Shown here piece by piece: positions 41,293 to 52,618 of a stretch of 64,000 bases of DNA. This stretch comes from Ricordea florida (taxonomy: Eukaryota > Cnidaria > Anthozoa > Corallimorpharia > Ricordeidae): the NCBI GenBank assembly GCA_949710005.1, contig OX453287.1, forward strand, positions 19,803,017 to 19,867,016, given 5' to 3'. Within the stretch, counting starts at the first letter, position 1. Each line of letters begins with the position of its first letter. The notes below the pieces were generated by a model. That model worked only from the letters and a program-made list of their open reading frames with translations. It did no database searches and was not told where the DNA came from. The position numbers and the translations under genes were made by a program.

Positions 41293-44200
41293 ATAGATTG
41301 GATTGTCATGATTTACCCCGTTTTTCTTGAATTCGGTAACAAAAACAATGGAAAATGGGAGTGAACATTGAATATCGCTAATTCAAATACATTGCATTTA
41401 ATTTGAAGGCTGGAGTGCCCGAATTTACACCGTTTATAAGGAACAGTTCGCTGACCACAAAATAAATCGAACATCAGTGTAAGGATTGGATATAGCAACC
41501 TGGGACATATCGCATTCGTAGGGTACATTGTCACAATTCACCCAGTTTTTCTTGAATAGTTCGCCGATCACAATATAAATGGAAAATCGGGGTGAAGATT
41601 GGCTATAGCAAGTTGGGACATACATCATTTATAGGTGACACTGTCAGAATTCACCCCGTTTCCCTTGGATAATTAGCCGATCACAATATAAATGGAACAT
41701 CGGGGTGAAGATTGAAAATAGCAAGTTGGGACAAATTGCATTTGTGCGGTACATTGTCAGAATTCACCCCGTTTTTCTTTAATAACTCCTCAAACACAAT
41801 GTAAATGGAAAAACGGGGTGAAGATTGGCTATTGCAAGTTCTGGGACATATCGCATTCCTAGGGTACATTGTCACAATTCACCCAGTTTTTCTTGAATAG
41901 TTCGCCGATCACAATATAAATGGAAAATCGGGGTGAAGATTGGCTATAGCAAGTTGGGACATAAATAATTTATAGGTTACATTGTCAGAATTCATCCCGT
42001 TTTTCTTGAATAATTCGCCGATCGCAAAATAAAAGGAAAATCGGGGTAAAGATTGGAAATAGCAAGTTGGGACACATTGCATTTGTGGGGTACATAGTCA
42101 GATTTTACCCCGTTTTTCTTGAATAATTCGCCGATCGCAAAATAAATGGAAAATCGGGGTAAAGATTGGAAATAGCAAGTTGGGACACATTGCATTTGTG
42201 GGGTACATAGTCAGAATTCATCCCGTTTTTCTTGAATAATTCGCCGATCGCAAAATAAATGGAAAATCGGGGTGAAGATTGGAAGTAGAAGGTTGGGACA
42301 CAATGCATTTGTGCGGTACATTGTCAGAATTCACCCCGTTTTTCTTTAAGAACTCGTCAATTACAATGTAAATGGAAAATCGGGGTGAAGATTGGAAGTA
42401 GAAGGTTGGGACACAATGCATTTGTGCGGTACATTGTCAGAATTCACCCCGTTTTTCTTTAATAACTCGTCAATTACAATGTAAATGGAAAAACGGGGTG
42501 AAGATTGGAAATAGCAAGTTGCGGCTCATTGCATTTGTGGGGTACATAGTCAGATTTTACCCCGTTTTTCTTGAATAATTCGCCGATCGCAAAATAAATG
42601 GAAAATCGGGGTAAAGATTGGAAATAGCAAGTTGGGACACATTGCATTTGTGGGGTACATAGTCAGATTTTACCCCGTTTTTCTTGAATAATTCGCCGAT
42701 CGCAAAAAAAATGGAAAATCGGGTTGAAGATTGGAAGTAGCAAGTTGGGACACAATGCATTTGTGCGGTACATTGTCAGAATTCACCCCGTTTTTCTTTA
42801 ATAACTCGTCAATTACAATGTAAATGGAAAAACGGGGTGAAGATTGGAAATAGCAAGTTGCGACACATTGCATTTGTGGGGTACATAGTCAGATTTTACC
42901 CCGTTTTTCTTGAATAATTCGCCGATCGCAAAATAAATGGAAAATCGGGGTGAAGATTGGAAGTAGCAAGTTGGGACACAATGCATTTGTGCGGTACATT
43001 GTCAGAATTCACCCCGTTTTTCTTTAAGAACTCGTCAATTACAATGTAAATGGAAAAACGGGGTGAAGATTGGAAATAGCAAGTTGGGACAAATTGCATT
43101 TGTGCGGTACATAGTCAGAATTCACCCCGTTTTTCTTTAATAACTCCTCAAACACAATGTAAATGGAAAAACGGGGTGAAGATTGGCTATAGCAAGTTGG
43201 GACACATTGCATTTGTAGGGTAAATTGTCAGAATTCATCCGTTTTTCTTTAATAACTCGTCAATTACAATGTAAATGGAAAAACGGGGTGAAGATTGGAA
43301 ATAGCAAGTTGCGACACTGCATTTGTGGGGTACATAGTCAGATTTTACCCCGTTTTTCTTGAATAATTCGCCGATCGCAAAATAAATGGAAAATCGGGGT
43401 AAAGATTGGAAATAGCAAGTTGGGACACATTGCATTTGTGGGGTACATAGTCAGAATTCATCCCGTTTTTCTTGAATAATTCGCCGATCGCAAAATAAAT
43501 GGAAAATCGGGGTGAAGATTGGAAGTAGAAGGTTGGGACACAATGCATTTGTGCGGTACATTGTCAGAATTCACCCCGTTTTTCTTTAAGAACTCGTCAA
43601 TTACAATGTAAATGGAAAATCGGGGTGAAGATTGGAAGTAGAAGGTTGGGACACAATGCATTTGTGCGGTACATTGTCAGAATTCACCCCGTTTTTCTTT
43701 AAGAACTCGTCAATTACAATGTAAATGGAAAATCGGGGTGAAGATTGGAAGTAGAAGGTTGGGACACAATGCATTTGTGCGGTACATTGTCAGAATTCAC
43801 CCCGTTTTTCTTTAATAACTCGTCAATTACAATGTAAATGGAAAAACGGGGTGAAGATTGGAAATAGCAAGTTGCGGCTCATTGCATTTGTGGGGTACAT
43901 AGTCAGATTTTACCCCGTTTTTCTTGAATAATTCGCCGATCGCAAAATAAATGGAAAATCGGGGTAAAGATTGGAAATAGCAAGTTGGGACACATTGCAT
44001 TTGTGGGGTACATAGTCAGATTTTACCCCGTTTTTCTTGAATAATTCGCCGATCGCAAAAAAAAATGGAAAATCGGGTTGAAGATTGGAAGTAGCAAGTT
44101 GGGACACAATGCATTTGTGCGGTACATTGTCAGAATTCACCCCGTTTTTCTTTAATAACTCGTCAATTACAATGTAAATGGAAAAACGGGGTGAAGATTG

Positions 44201-45440
44201 GAAATAGCAAGTTGCGACACATTGCATTTGTGGGGTACATAGTCAGATTTTACCCCGTTTTTCTTGAATAATTCGCCGATCGCAAAAAAAATGGAAAATC
44301 GGGTTGAAGATTGGAAGTAGCAAGTTGGGACACAATGCATTTGTGCGGTACATTGTCAGAATTCACCCCGTTTTTCTTTAATAACTCGTCAATTACAATG
44401 TAAATGGAAAAACGGGGTGAAGATTGGAAATAGCAAGTTGCGACACATTGCATTTGTGGGGTACATAGTCAGATTTTACCCCGTTTTTCTTGAATAATTC
44501 GCCGATCGCAAAATAAATGGAAAATCGGGGTGAAGATTGGAAGTAGCAAGTTGGGACACAATGCATTTGTGCGGTACATTGTCAGAATTCACCCCGTTTT
44601 TCTTTAAGAACTCGTCAATTACAATGTAAATGGAAAAACGGGGTGAAGATTGGAAATAGCAAGTTGGGACAAATTGCATTTGTGCGGTACATAGTCAGAA
44701 TTCACCCCGTTTTTCTTTAATAACTCCTCAAACACAATGTAAATGGAAAAACGGGGTGAAGATTGGCTATAGCAAGTTGGGACACATTGCATTTGTAGGG
44801 TAAATTGTCAGAATTCATCCGTTTTTCTTTAATAACTCGTCAATTACAATGTAAATGGAAAAACGGGGTGAAGATTGGAAATAGCAAGTTGCGACACTGC
44901 ATTTGTGGGGTACATAGTCAGATTTTACCCCGTTTTTCTTGAATAATTCGCCGATCGCAAAATAAATGGAAAATCGGGGTGAAGATTGGAAATAGCAAGT
45001 TGCGACACATTGCATTTGTGGGGTACATAGTCAGATTTTACCCCGTTTTTCTTTAAGAACTCGTCAATTACAATGTAAATGGAAAAACGGGGTGAAGATT
45101 GGAAATAGCAAGTTGGAACAAATTGCATTTGCGCGGTACATTGTCAGAATTCACCCCGTTTTTCTTTAATAACTCCTCAAACACAATGTAAATGGAAAAT
45201 CGGGGTGAAGATTGGATATACAAAGGGGGGATATATTATGTTAGTAGGTTAGATTTTCAGAGTTTACCCCGCTTTTAGCGAACAAGTCGCCGATCACAAA
45301 ATAAATGTGGGGTCGGGGTAAGGATTGGATATAGTAAGTTTGGACATATCGCGTTTGTAGGTAAGATTGTCCGAAATCTCCCCGTTTTTTTCTTGAATAA
45401 TTCGCCGATCAAAAAAAAAAAGTGGAAATCGGGTTGAACA
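41293..45440. repeat. 113-bp satellite array with higher-order structure
   Basis: About 36 tandem units with a 113-bp period, e.g. tcaccccgtttttcttt ... gtaaatggaaaaacggggtgaagattgg ... cacattgcatttgtg. Each unit contains a dyad: ttcaccccgttttt and its inverse aaaacggggtgaa about 45 bp apart. Longer blocks repeat almost exactly at 1240 bp (42105 vs 43345) and 1580 bp (42670 vs 44250, 42896 vs 44476), showing block duplication. Units at both ends are divergent. Minus-strand open frames of about 67 codons recur in each unit, but this is expected of a repeat and they are not called genes. It lies between the KDZ-type gene and the Harbinger copy. Confidence 0.95.
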
Positions 45441-45454
45441 TTGAATATCGAAAA

Positions 45455-45835
45455 TTGGGATATATTAGGCGCCCCTATTCCAATAAGCGCCCCCTTTTTT
45501 ACAGGCGCCCCCATTCCCCATTCTTGCCACTGAAGTCATCGACGTCGAATAGAGATACTCATGAACATTCACCGTACTGTACATGTATATTTGTAACTGC
45601 TAAAATGAACAATTCTTTTAAAAGTAACTGAACTTTCAACAATTTGTTACTATTACAGTTTCTGTTATTGTTAGTTATTTTCATATTTATTGAAGTTTCG
45701 TTCTTGAACATTTGGTTGTTTTCCAATAAATTAATTAAGCGCCCTGTCCCGAATAAGCGCCCTGTCTCGAATTAGCGCCCTCCCTTGAGGTGCCAAAGGT
45801 AAATAAGTTCCCCGGGCGCTAAATCGAATCATTAC
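45455..45835. repeat. GCGCCC-rich repeat block
   Basis: Variants of aataagcgccc in both halves (gcgcccctattccaataagcgccc; gcgccctgtcccgaataagcgccc) flank a 190-bp AT-rich core. Looks like a degenerate MITE next to the satellite edge. Confidence 0.5.
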
Positions 45836-46266
45836 GGTCTGTGGCTGCTTATATTGTCGTTGAATATCTGGATATCACAGATTGGGGCAATTGGAAATGT
45901 AGGTTATATTGTCAGTATCAGCCCTGAAAAAAATTGGTTGAAAATTTGATGCAAACCATTTTCTCTTGACCCTAAATATTGCAGTTCGTTTTGGCTAATT
46001 GTACTTCAATTGTACACCTAGAATTGTCATTCATGAGAGGGCAGCCCTGTCGGAACAGTTTGATGTTTTGTCTTTTTTTGTGGTGTTTTTTCATAAATAA
46101 GTTCACTTTTGAGGGGCGCATCATGTCGGCACTTAGTTCTCTTTTTCAAATGTTAGTAGTCTGACTAATTGATCAATAGGTGGGAGGGACGGGTGAGGCC
46201 GCGGTAGAAAATAATTAACGAAGTATTGGACACGTGATCAACTAGTGTACATCGCAAGTCAGGTAA

Positions 46267-46272
46267 GGCCCA

Positions 46273-46307
<35 letters not shown>

Positions 46308-47891
46308 CTGAGGTATTAAGTGCGGCAAAAGAGCGGCGTCTGAATCAGTTTGGTACGGCAGTTTTAATTTGGTGCGGCAAAAACGTTAAGTTCGACAGGG
46401 TCTGTCGCATTATTCGACATTGGAGCGGCAGGTGATTCATACGGCGTTCTTCTCATGTGCCGAATCAAATGCATACATTATGATAATTTATAAATCTTCC
46501 CATAAGTCCTTCCGAGAACTTGTTACGCATGCGCGTAAGTCTTACGAGGAAGGGAAAATGGCGGCAAGAGACGGATAGAGCTGTAAACAGTGCAGAAGAT
46601 GGACCAAATATCGCTGCATTCGCTGCAAAGTAGCCATTTGCAACTTATGTAGCGAGCCAGAGATGGATGAAAGCATATTGGATAGGTGGGAAGAGTGTCG
46701 GCTACTGTTTTGAGTGCGAAACTGTAAGGCCCGTAACCGAGTCGCTGATCGTAAGTAAGCACAGTTATGAAGAAGCTGAAGAAAAGGAAGATGCGACAGA
46801 TGAAGGCCACAGATAAAAGGAAGGGTAATCTTCTTTCGCTAATAAAAGTGATAATGAGCAAGAAGCTGTCACAAACCAGAAATGTAAACACCCGATGTAG
46901 TTATGTTTGCAGTTTATCTCATGCGTGATTGATTCTCTTTTCCAACACAACAAAATCATCGCCGAAGGAATTCCAGCATTCAAGGTTTCCTTTGTTGCTT
47001 TAAAGTAAGCGTAAGTTTAAGTTAGGTGATTAAAATTGATCAACAGAAGGGTATAATTGAATAATTTGAAACTGCAAATTGCTTGTGTTAATGTTTATAT
47101 TTATCCCTCTGTGGAAGGTCAATAATAGTGGCCATGTTGTGGTTCAATTTTTTCCTTGGTTTAAATTTTATTTTCCTTGGTTTACATTTATGTTCTTTCG
47201 TTCATTTCCTTCATCTTATCCTTAAAGTCCTCCTCAGTGCATGGCATATGCTTCTTGACACAGTCCTCCCAAAGGTTTTCAACGGTCGATTGACATACCT
47301 GAGTTACAATCTCATGTACAGTTGAAACACCCAATCCAGCCATTTCCGCTATGGTGTAGTAATAATCACCTCTTCCGAGCCTATAAAGGCAAATGCCTAG
47401 CCGACATTCGGGTGATATGGGGTCTTCGTTTACTGTCTGGCGTTCCAAGTCGTTTCGAATCCGGTTCAGAATGAAACTGAATGTATTCTTCGAAATTCTA
47501 AAAGTTATCTTGAATCGTTCATCGGTATATGTTGTCCAAACCATCTCCCACCAGCCGTTGCTCCTGAGCAGACCGCCAGCAAGATCGTACATGAACCATC
47601 TCCGTGGCTAAATTCTGCTTACGCGAAAGCAACAATATCCCTGCCAAGGACAAAAGAAGAGCTATCCGTCGTCTTCTTAATGCAATGGGCATTTGCGCAC
47701 TTTCGGAAAACATCCTCCTGCGTTCGTTTCCCCGAGAAATATCTCTAATCAGAGCTATCCTCTCCTTCACAGCCACCATCTTTGAAAGTTGAATTATGGC
47801 GCGAAGATATGATATCGGACCCAGGTCTTTTTCGTTCTCCCTACATGAAATAAAGATTAGGTTCGACACACGGTGCGCCGTCTGAATCAGA

Positions 47892-47922
<31 letters not shown>

Positions 47923-47933
47923 AAACTCAATTG

Positions 47934-47965
<32 letters not shown>

Positions 47966-47971
47966 CAGGCC
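46267..47971 (-). mobile_element. PIF/Harbinger element with truncated transposase
   Basis: Terminal inverted repeats of about 38 bp (GGCCCAGTTCAGACGCCGCT... and ...AGCGGCGTCTGAACCAGGCC) flanked by TAA on both sides (46264-46266 and 47972-47974), the 3-bp TWA duplication of this superfamily. Inside, minus strand 47592-47188 encodes a HARBI1-like N-terminal region. Confidence 0.85.
47188..47592 (-). pseudogene. Harbinger transposase N-terminal fragment
   Basis: 134 codons with GWWEMVWTTYTDERFK, FSFILNRIRNDLERQ and the helix-turn-helix region RLGICLYRLGRGDYYYTIAEMAGL, typical of HARBI1-like transposases. It ends before the DDE catalytic part, so the copy is non-autonomous. An overlapping minus frame (47519-47902) may represent its upstream part. 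Confidence 0.7.
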
Positions 47972-48571
47972 TAAGTTTTGATATCAAATTCACTGCGCGG
48001 CCTAATGCTTTTACACAGACATTCAATTTTCTGTTTCTAATTCTTTTTAAAGTCTTCATACGTTTCTGACATTTTTAGGATCGATCGATTGAACGAAATC
48101 GAATTATTATACCTCGCTCTTTTTCACAGCTTCACTGGAGTCCTAAAGAAAAAAATGTTCCGAAGAAATCGTGGTAATTTTCCTTCGAAGGTAAGGTTAC
48201 TCCCCGAAAACAGATAGAGAGATGAGCGCGCCATGCAGTGCTAAATCATTCTTAATTTTGGCACATTTGGACTTAACAAAATTACAAAATTGCTTTGGCA
48301 CGGTTTTCCACGCTCGTGCAATTTTCAGAATCCAGGAATTCGAGTAATAATTGTGATTCTTGATATTAAAAGGAAACCAAATTGTACACTAAAGGAATAC
48401 TCATGAAATTAGGAAATAATTTGACTCATGGTATTTTATTTCAAAGTTATAATAATCGAATGTTTAATCTGATAAATTGCACGTGCACAATATGAAGCCA
48501 TTTGATTAGTCGTCACTATTAGGTTAAATAATATAATGAGTTTAATTTTGGCGCTAAATTTAACAAATTGA

Positions 48572-48748
48572 CCTCCGTTTTTTATGCGTCTGTCCTCTTA
48601 TTGATGATAAATTGCGTCATAACATTGTCAAAGTGTTGTAGATCCACGAGCCGATAGGCGAGTGGATCTACAACAAACTTTGACAATGTTATGACGCAAT
48701 TTATCATCAATAAGAGGACAGACGCATAAGAAACTGACGTCAATTTGT
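48572..48748. mobile_element. Fold-back element with long near-perfect hairpin
   Basis: Two arms of about 65-80 bp (atgcgtctgtcctcttattg ... gttgtagatccac and the exact inverse) surround a 14-bp loop (gagccgataggcga). The outer part (acaaattgacctc / gacgtcaatttgt) is also inverted. A related half-arm (ctcttattgatgataaa) occurs near 49015. Confidence 0.85.
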
Positions 48749-50153
48749 TTTTTACAATAACAAAACGCGAAAAAGGTCAAATGAAGCCTTAAATGAAAAG
48801 AAAACGCAAGTAAACAGCAAGTAAACTCGAAAAATGCTGAATTTTATTTAAATTGACGCAATCAGGGTGCAACTATTCTCAATAACTTTTCTTGCCTTCT
48901 CATTGGCTTGTGACAACACGTAATACAATTTGATTGGGTAAAAATCTGACTGTTTGACAGCTCACTTATCACGCGAAAAAACCTTGCATAAATTAAAATT
49001 TTATGTGTCTGTACTCTTATTGATGATAAAAATTAGCCAATCAGCGTGCGAGAATTCGCTCAGTTATTGTAAAATCTATGATTTCACATGTGTTTACGTG
49101 AAGGACAGGTGTGGGGTGGGAAAGAGGCAAGGGTACCCCAACTAAGTGAGCATCCCACCTAACCAATCTACCCTGGTTGACCAACTTTTGCATACATTCT
49201 GTAAGAAAAACCTGTGTACATGTGAGACAGGCCAGGTAGCCTGGGTAGCCTGGCCAGCCAAGGCAGTAAGACACTACCTCTCAACCTCCATTTTCATTCG
49301 CCCACTGTAAACACTACCTCTACTGTTATTCAGGGCTAGGGGCATTGTTATGACCTGTTATCTATTGTTTTTAGAACCAATGAAGTAACTCGTTCTGAAA
49401 GGTAGTGGGCGACCCAGCCAAGGCACCCTGTCTGCTTGTTTATTTGTACCACAATTCTATGTGGGCTATCAGGATAAGGAAAAATTCAGAGACAGACCAT
49501 TATTTTTTTTTTTGAGCGGGTGGGGGAATCTTGGCAAGGTAGTTTTTCCTCTTCAGGATGTGCAACATTTTTTTATTGGCCACTTGGTTAATGTTTTTCC
49601 CTATGGCTCCCCTTTGGCATGATTGTGTTCAGCCTTTTTCCTGTGCAGGAATTTTTTTTGGAAATTGCTCATACCCCCCCCCCCCCCTTTCCATAATGGA
49701 AATCAATTATTGTGTGCTTTCTGGCACAGGCATACATCCATGAAAAGACACTGATTAGAAAACATATTCTTAATTTCAGTTACAATTTTGGAGAAGAGTT
49801 TTTTGTGTTTTGCAGAATATGAAAATTACTGCTAAAATATAATCTATTCCAAAAGAAACATGACAAATTCAAAAGGATAATGACTTGTTTTCTGAGTATG
49901 TGTAGAACTTTTGTCAACCAAACCTTGAGGTAAAACCATGAGGTCTTACTTAAGTATGTCAACTTTAGGGGAGGTTGGATTAATTGTCAGTACACATAGA
50001 GTTTGTTGTTCAAATTTTTAACTTCATGGGAAAATTGTTTAGTGGGCTGGAGTTAAATACATTTGCCATTTTTTTTTCATAACGGTTTTTTTTTTTAAAA
50101 ATTGTCCAGTGCTGTCACTGACACTGATAATTATTTTTGTAATAACTTTTCAG
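48749..50153. other. Non-coding stretch before the zinc-finger frame
   Basis: Contains a partial copy of the fold-back arm near 49015 and a poly-C run at 49674-49687. No convincing exon. Confidence 0.4.
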
Positions 50154-51266
50154 GGCAAAAGTGGTGTTTGTCGAATTCAAGGCTGTCCACAAATGGGAAA
50201 AATGCTCAAGAGACTCGACAATCACCTTTCAAGGTGCCACCAAGGGGTGACAAGAGCAATGAATGATTGACAGCCACATTTTGCATCACAATCTAGGTCA
50301 CGTGTTACTTGCATGTTGCCTGGTTGTGGAAAAGAGGTCCTGCACTTATCCAAACACCTCAAAAACATCCATGCAATGAGTGCCACTGACTATCTTGCAA
50401 AGGTGGAAGAAGAGAGAGAAAGTCAGGGAAAAAGAAAAAGTTCTTCCAAGTACCACACAAACATAGATAAAACAAATGAGACTAAGAAAATAAAAAATGA
50501 CGAAAGTGTTCATGATAAAGAGACAACTGGGATGGGCTTTGAACCTGTTCCAGAAAGTGACTTGAGTGAAACTTCCACTGTGCAGGACAGTCCAGATGTC
50601 TTCAGAACTGAAGATAAGGATCCAGAGACAACTGGGATGGTTTTTGAAGCAGTTCCAGAAAGTGATTCAAGTGTACTAGATTTCACTGAACAAGAAAGAC
50701 CAGATGTCTTAAGAAGTGAAGATAAGGATGCAGTTCATTGCGAACCAAGTAAACTGGTTTTAGAAGAGTTAAATCCTGATACATATTCAAGGGAAAAACT
50801 CAGATACCTTGTGCACAACACATCACCTGATGGTGTACGTTTCCTGCTTGTGTATGTAAAAAGAAAAGGAGGTTTGGCAGACTTTCATAGGTCAAAACTC
50901 TGTACAGACATTCTTGGAAATATGCCTTTTTCCACAGTGAAAGAAATTTACCTCTACCGGAAGTACCTGACAAGTTTTTATCGGTTGGCCAGGTTCTACC
51001 CATATCCTGATAAAGAGATGATAAATAGTTGCTTGGCCTGTGATGTGATGGGGAAAGGACAATGTTCATGTCCCGTTCTTCCAAAGTCTTTTTATATTTT
51101 TTGTAGACAAAAATGCTCAAGTGACTTAAATTGTAAGAAATGTATTTATTTTGATCACAGACCATCTCATTGTTTTGATTTTTTTCACTGCAAACGATGT
51201 GATGAGGACTACAAAGCATCCACAAGACATCAGCCGTACCCACAGATTAACAATGGTGCAAATTAA
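50154..51266 (+). pseudogene. Zinc-finger protein gene with an in-frame stop between its fingers
   Basis: An acceptor (ttttcag) at 50153 opens a frame with one C2H2-like unit (CRIQGCPQMGKMLKRLDNHLSRCH) that meets TGA at 50268. The same frame continues with a second similar unit (CMLPGCGKEVLHLSKHLKNIH) and stays open to 51264. From the ATG at 50313 the protein has 317 residues: an acidic repeat-bearing middle (ETTGMGFEPVPESD and ETTGMVFEAVPESD) and a Cys-rich C-terminus (CLACDVMGKGQCSCP; CSSDLNCKKCIYF; CKRCDEDY). Either the TGA is a disabling mutation in a multi-finger gene, or 50313 is the true start and the upstream finger is relic. Function unknown. Confidence 0.5.
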
Positions 51267-51838
51267 ACAACACATTTTATAATTTAATATTGTTATTATT
51301 ATTGCTATTTTTATTCAACATTCCAAAATCTGTACTCATAATTTACTCTGTATGCTTATTACAGAAACAAAAGTCAGACTCCCCACTCAGGTATTTATTA
51401 TGTAACAACTCCAATATTTCTGTATAAACAGAGGATATTACTTGGCCACACAGTAATAGTGCTATAAGCATGTATAGAGGGTAGGAAATTGATAAAAACT
51501 GCTATCCCACTGTTATACACTTGTTTTATATCATGGTTACATCGTGTGATATCATTTTTATCAATTTGCTATCACTTGACATACCATGAAAGTTTTATAT
51601 TACAATAAATAGAAATATCACAAGTAATTAATGCAAAATATCCAGAATCCAAAAAGGTTTCCTGAAAGGTTGGAAACAAACCTCTAGATACCACTTTCAA
51701 AATCTCTTGGATTTTGATTGGGGTAAGTAGAACAGAGCATATTATGTTTCAGAACAATGAGCCTAGTGTAATGAATATCTTTTATTAAGGCACTCAAGAA
51801 AAGTTTGTCTAAGTATTCATTAGAAATTGGATAAATCA

Positions 51839-52420
51839 AACGAGTTGATTAAGTAAGTTATACCACCGTAAGGTGAATGGGAGGTACTGACATTTCGAGC
51901 GTTAGCCCTTCGTCGGAGCGAATGAGAGGATTGTGGGTTACGTACAATTTATATAGAGAAGTTTGGAGCCATGCTATCGGTGGAACCATAGCAATGTGTG
52001 AATGGAAGTGAATAAATTAGATGAATGATTAAATGAATGAGAAACGTTCGTTGATACCGTGGGGATTAAGAGAACCGAGTTGGAATATAAACTTCTGTTC
52101 TAGGTTTTTACGGCTTTCCGTGTTGCCCTGATGCACGGAAAGGCCACATACTGCCATGTTGTGAGTTGAGTGGTTAGGTAGATTAAAGTGTCACGCTACA
52201 GGTTTCGATGCATCTTTGTCATCTCGTTCGACGTCACGCAGATGTTCGCGGAAACGGTCACCTAATCTCCTTCCGGTCTCGCCGATGTATATCTTCTTGC
52301 ATAAGGTGCATTTTATGCAATAGATAACATTGGCAGAAATGCATGTGAAACGGTCTGTGATTTTAAACGATCGTTTAGGTCCTGCTATTTTGTCTGTGTT
52401 GTAGATGATAAGTATTCATT
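51839..52420 (-). mobile_element. Penelope-like retroelement 3' remnant with GIY-YIG endonuclease
   Basis: Translating the minus strand from about 52400 gives CIKCTLCKKIYIGETGRRL and GDRFREHLRDVE, then an in-frame TGA (where Arg would be expected) followed by HFNLPNHSTHNMAVCGLSVH. This is the linker Cys pair and GIY-YIG nuclease domain found at the C-terminus of Penelope-like elements. About 200 bp of 3' sequence follows. It is 5'-truncated with no reverse transcriptase left, and broken by the stop. Confidence 0.75.
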
Positions 52421-52618
52421 ACACTAGGCTCATGGTTCTGAATTCAAAGTCTGTTCCTCAAGGGGAACGCTGAGGTAACTGCCTCCATATAGTTCTAACT
52501 ATTTACTATACTTTTATCTTTGTTCATATATTGTATTTACCAGTACCATATGTGTCTTTTTTATGTGGACTTGCAAATCAGAATAAATCAAAAAGGTGTA
52601 CATGACAGTGTACATCAA

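Noticed and set aside
41293..45440. CRISPR array
   Set aside because: Regular spacing is due to a contiguous 113-bp satellite without unique spacers, in an animal genome.
41313..45514. Many minus-strand ~67-codon frames with similar proteins
   Set aside because: They recur once per 113-bp satellite unit and shift frame between units, so they follow from the repeat rather than from a gene family.
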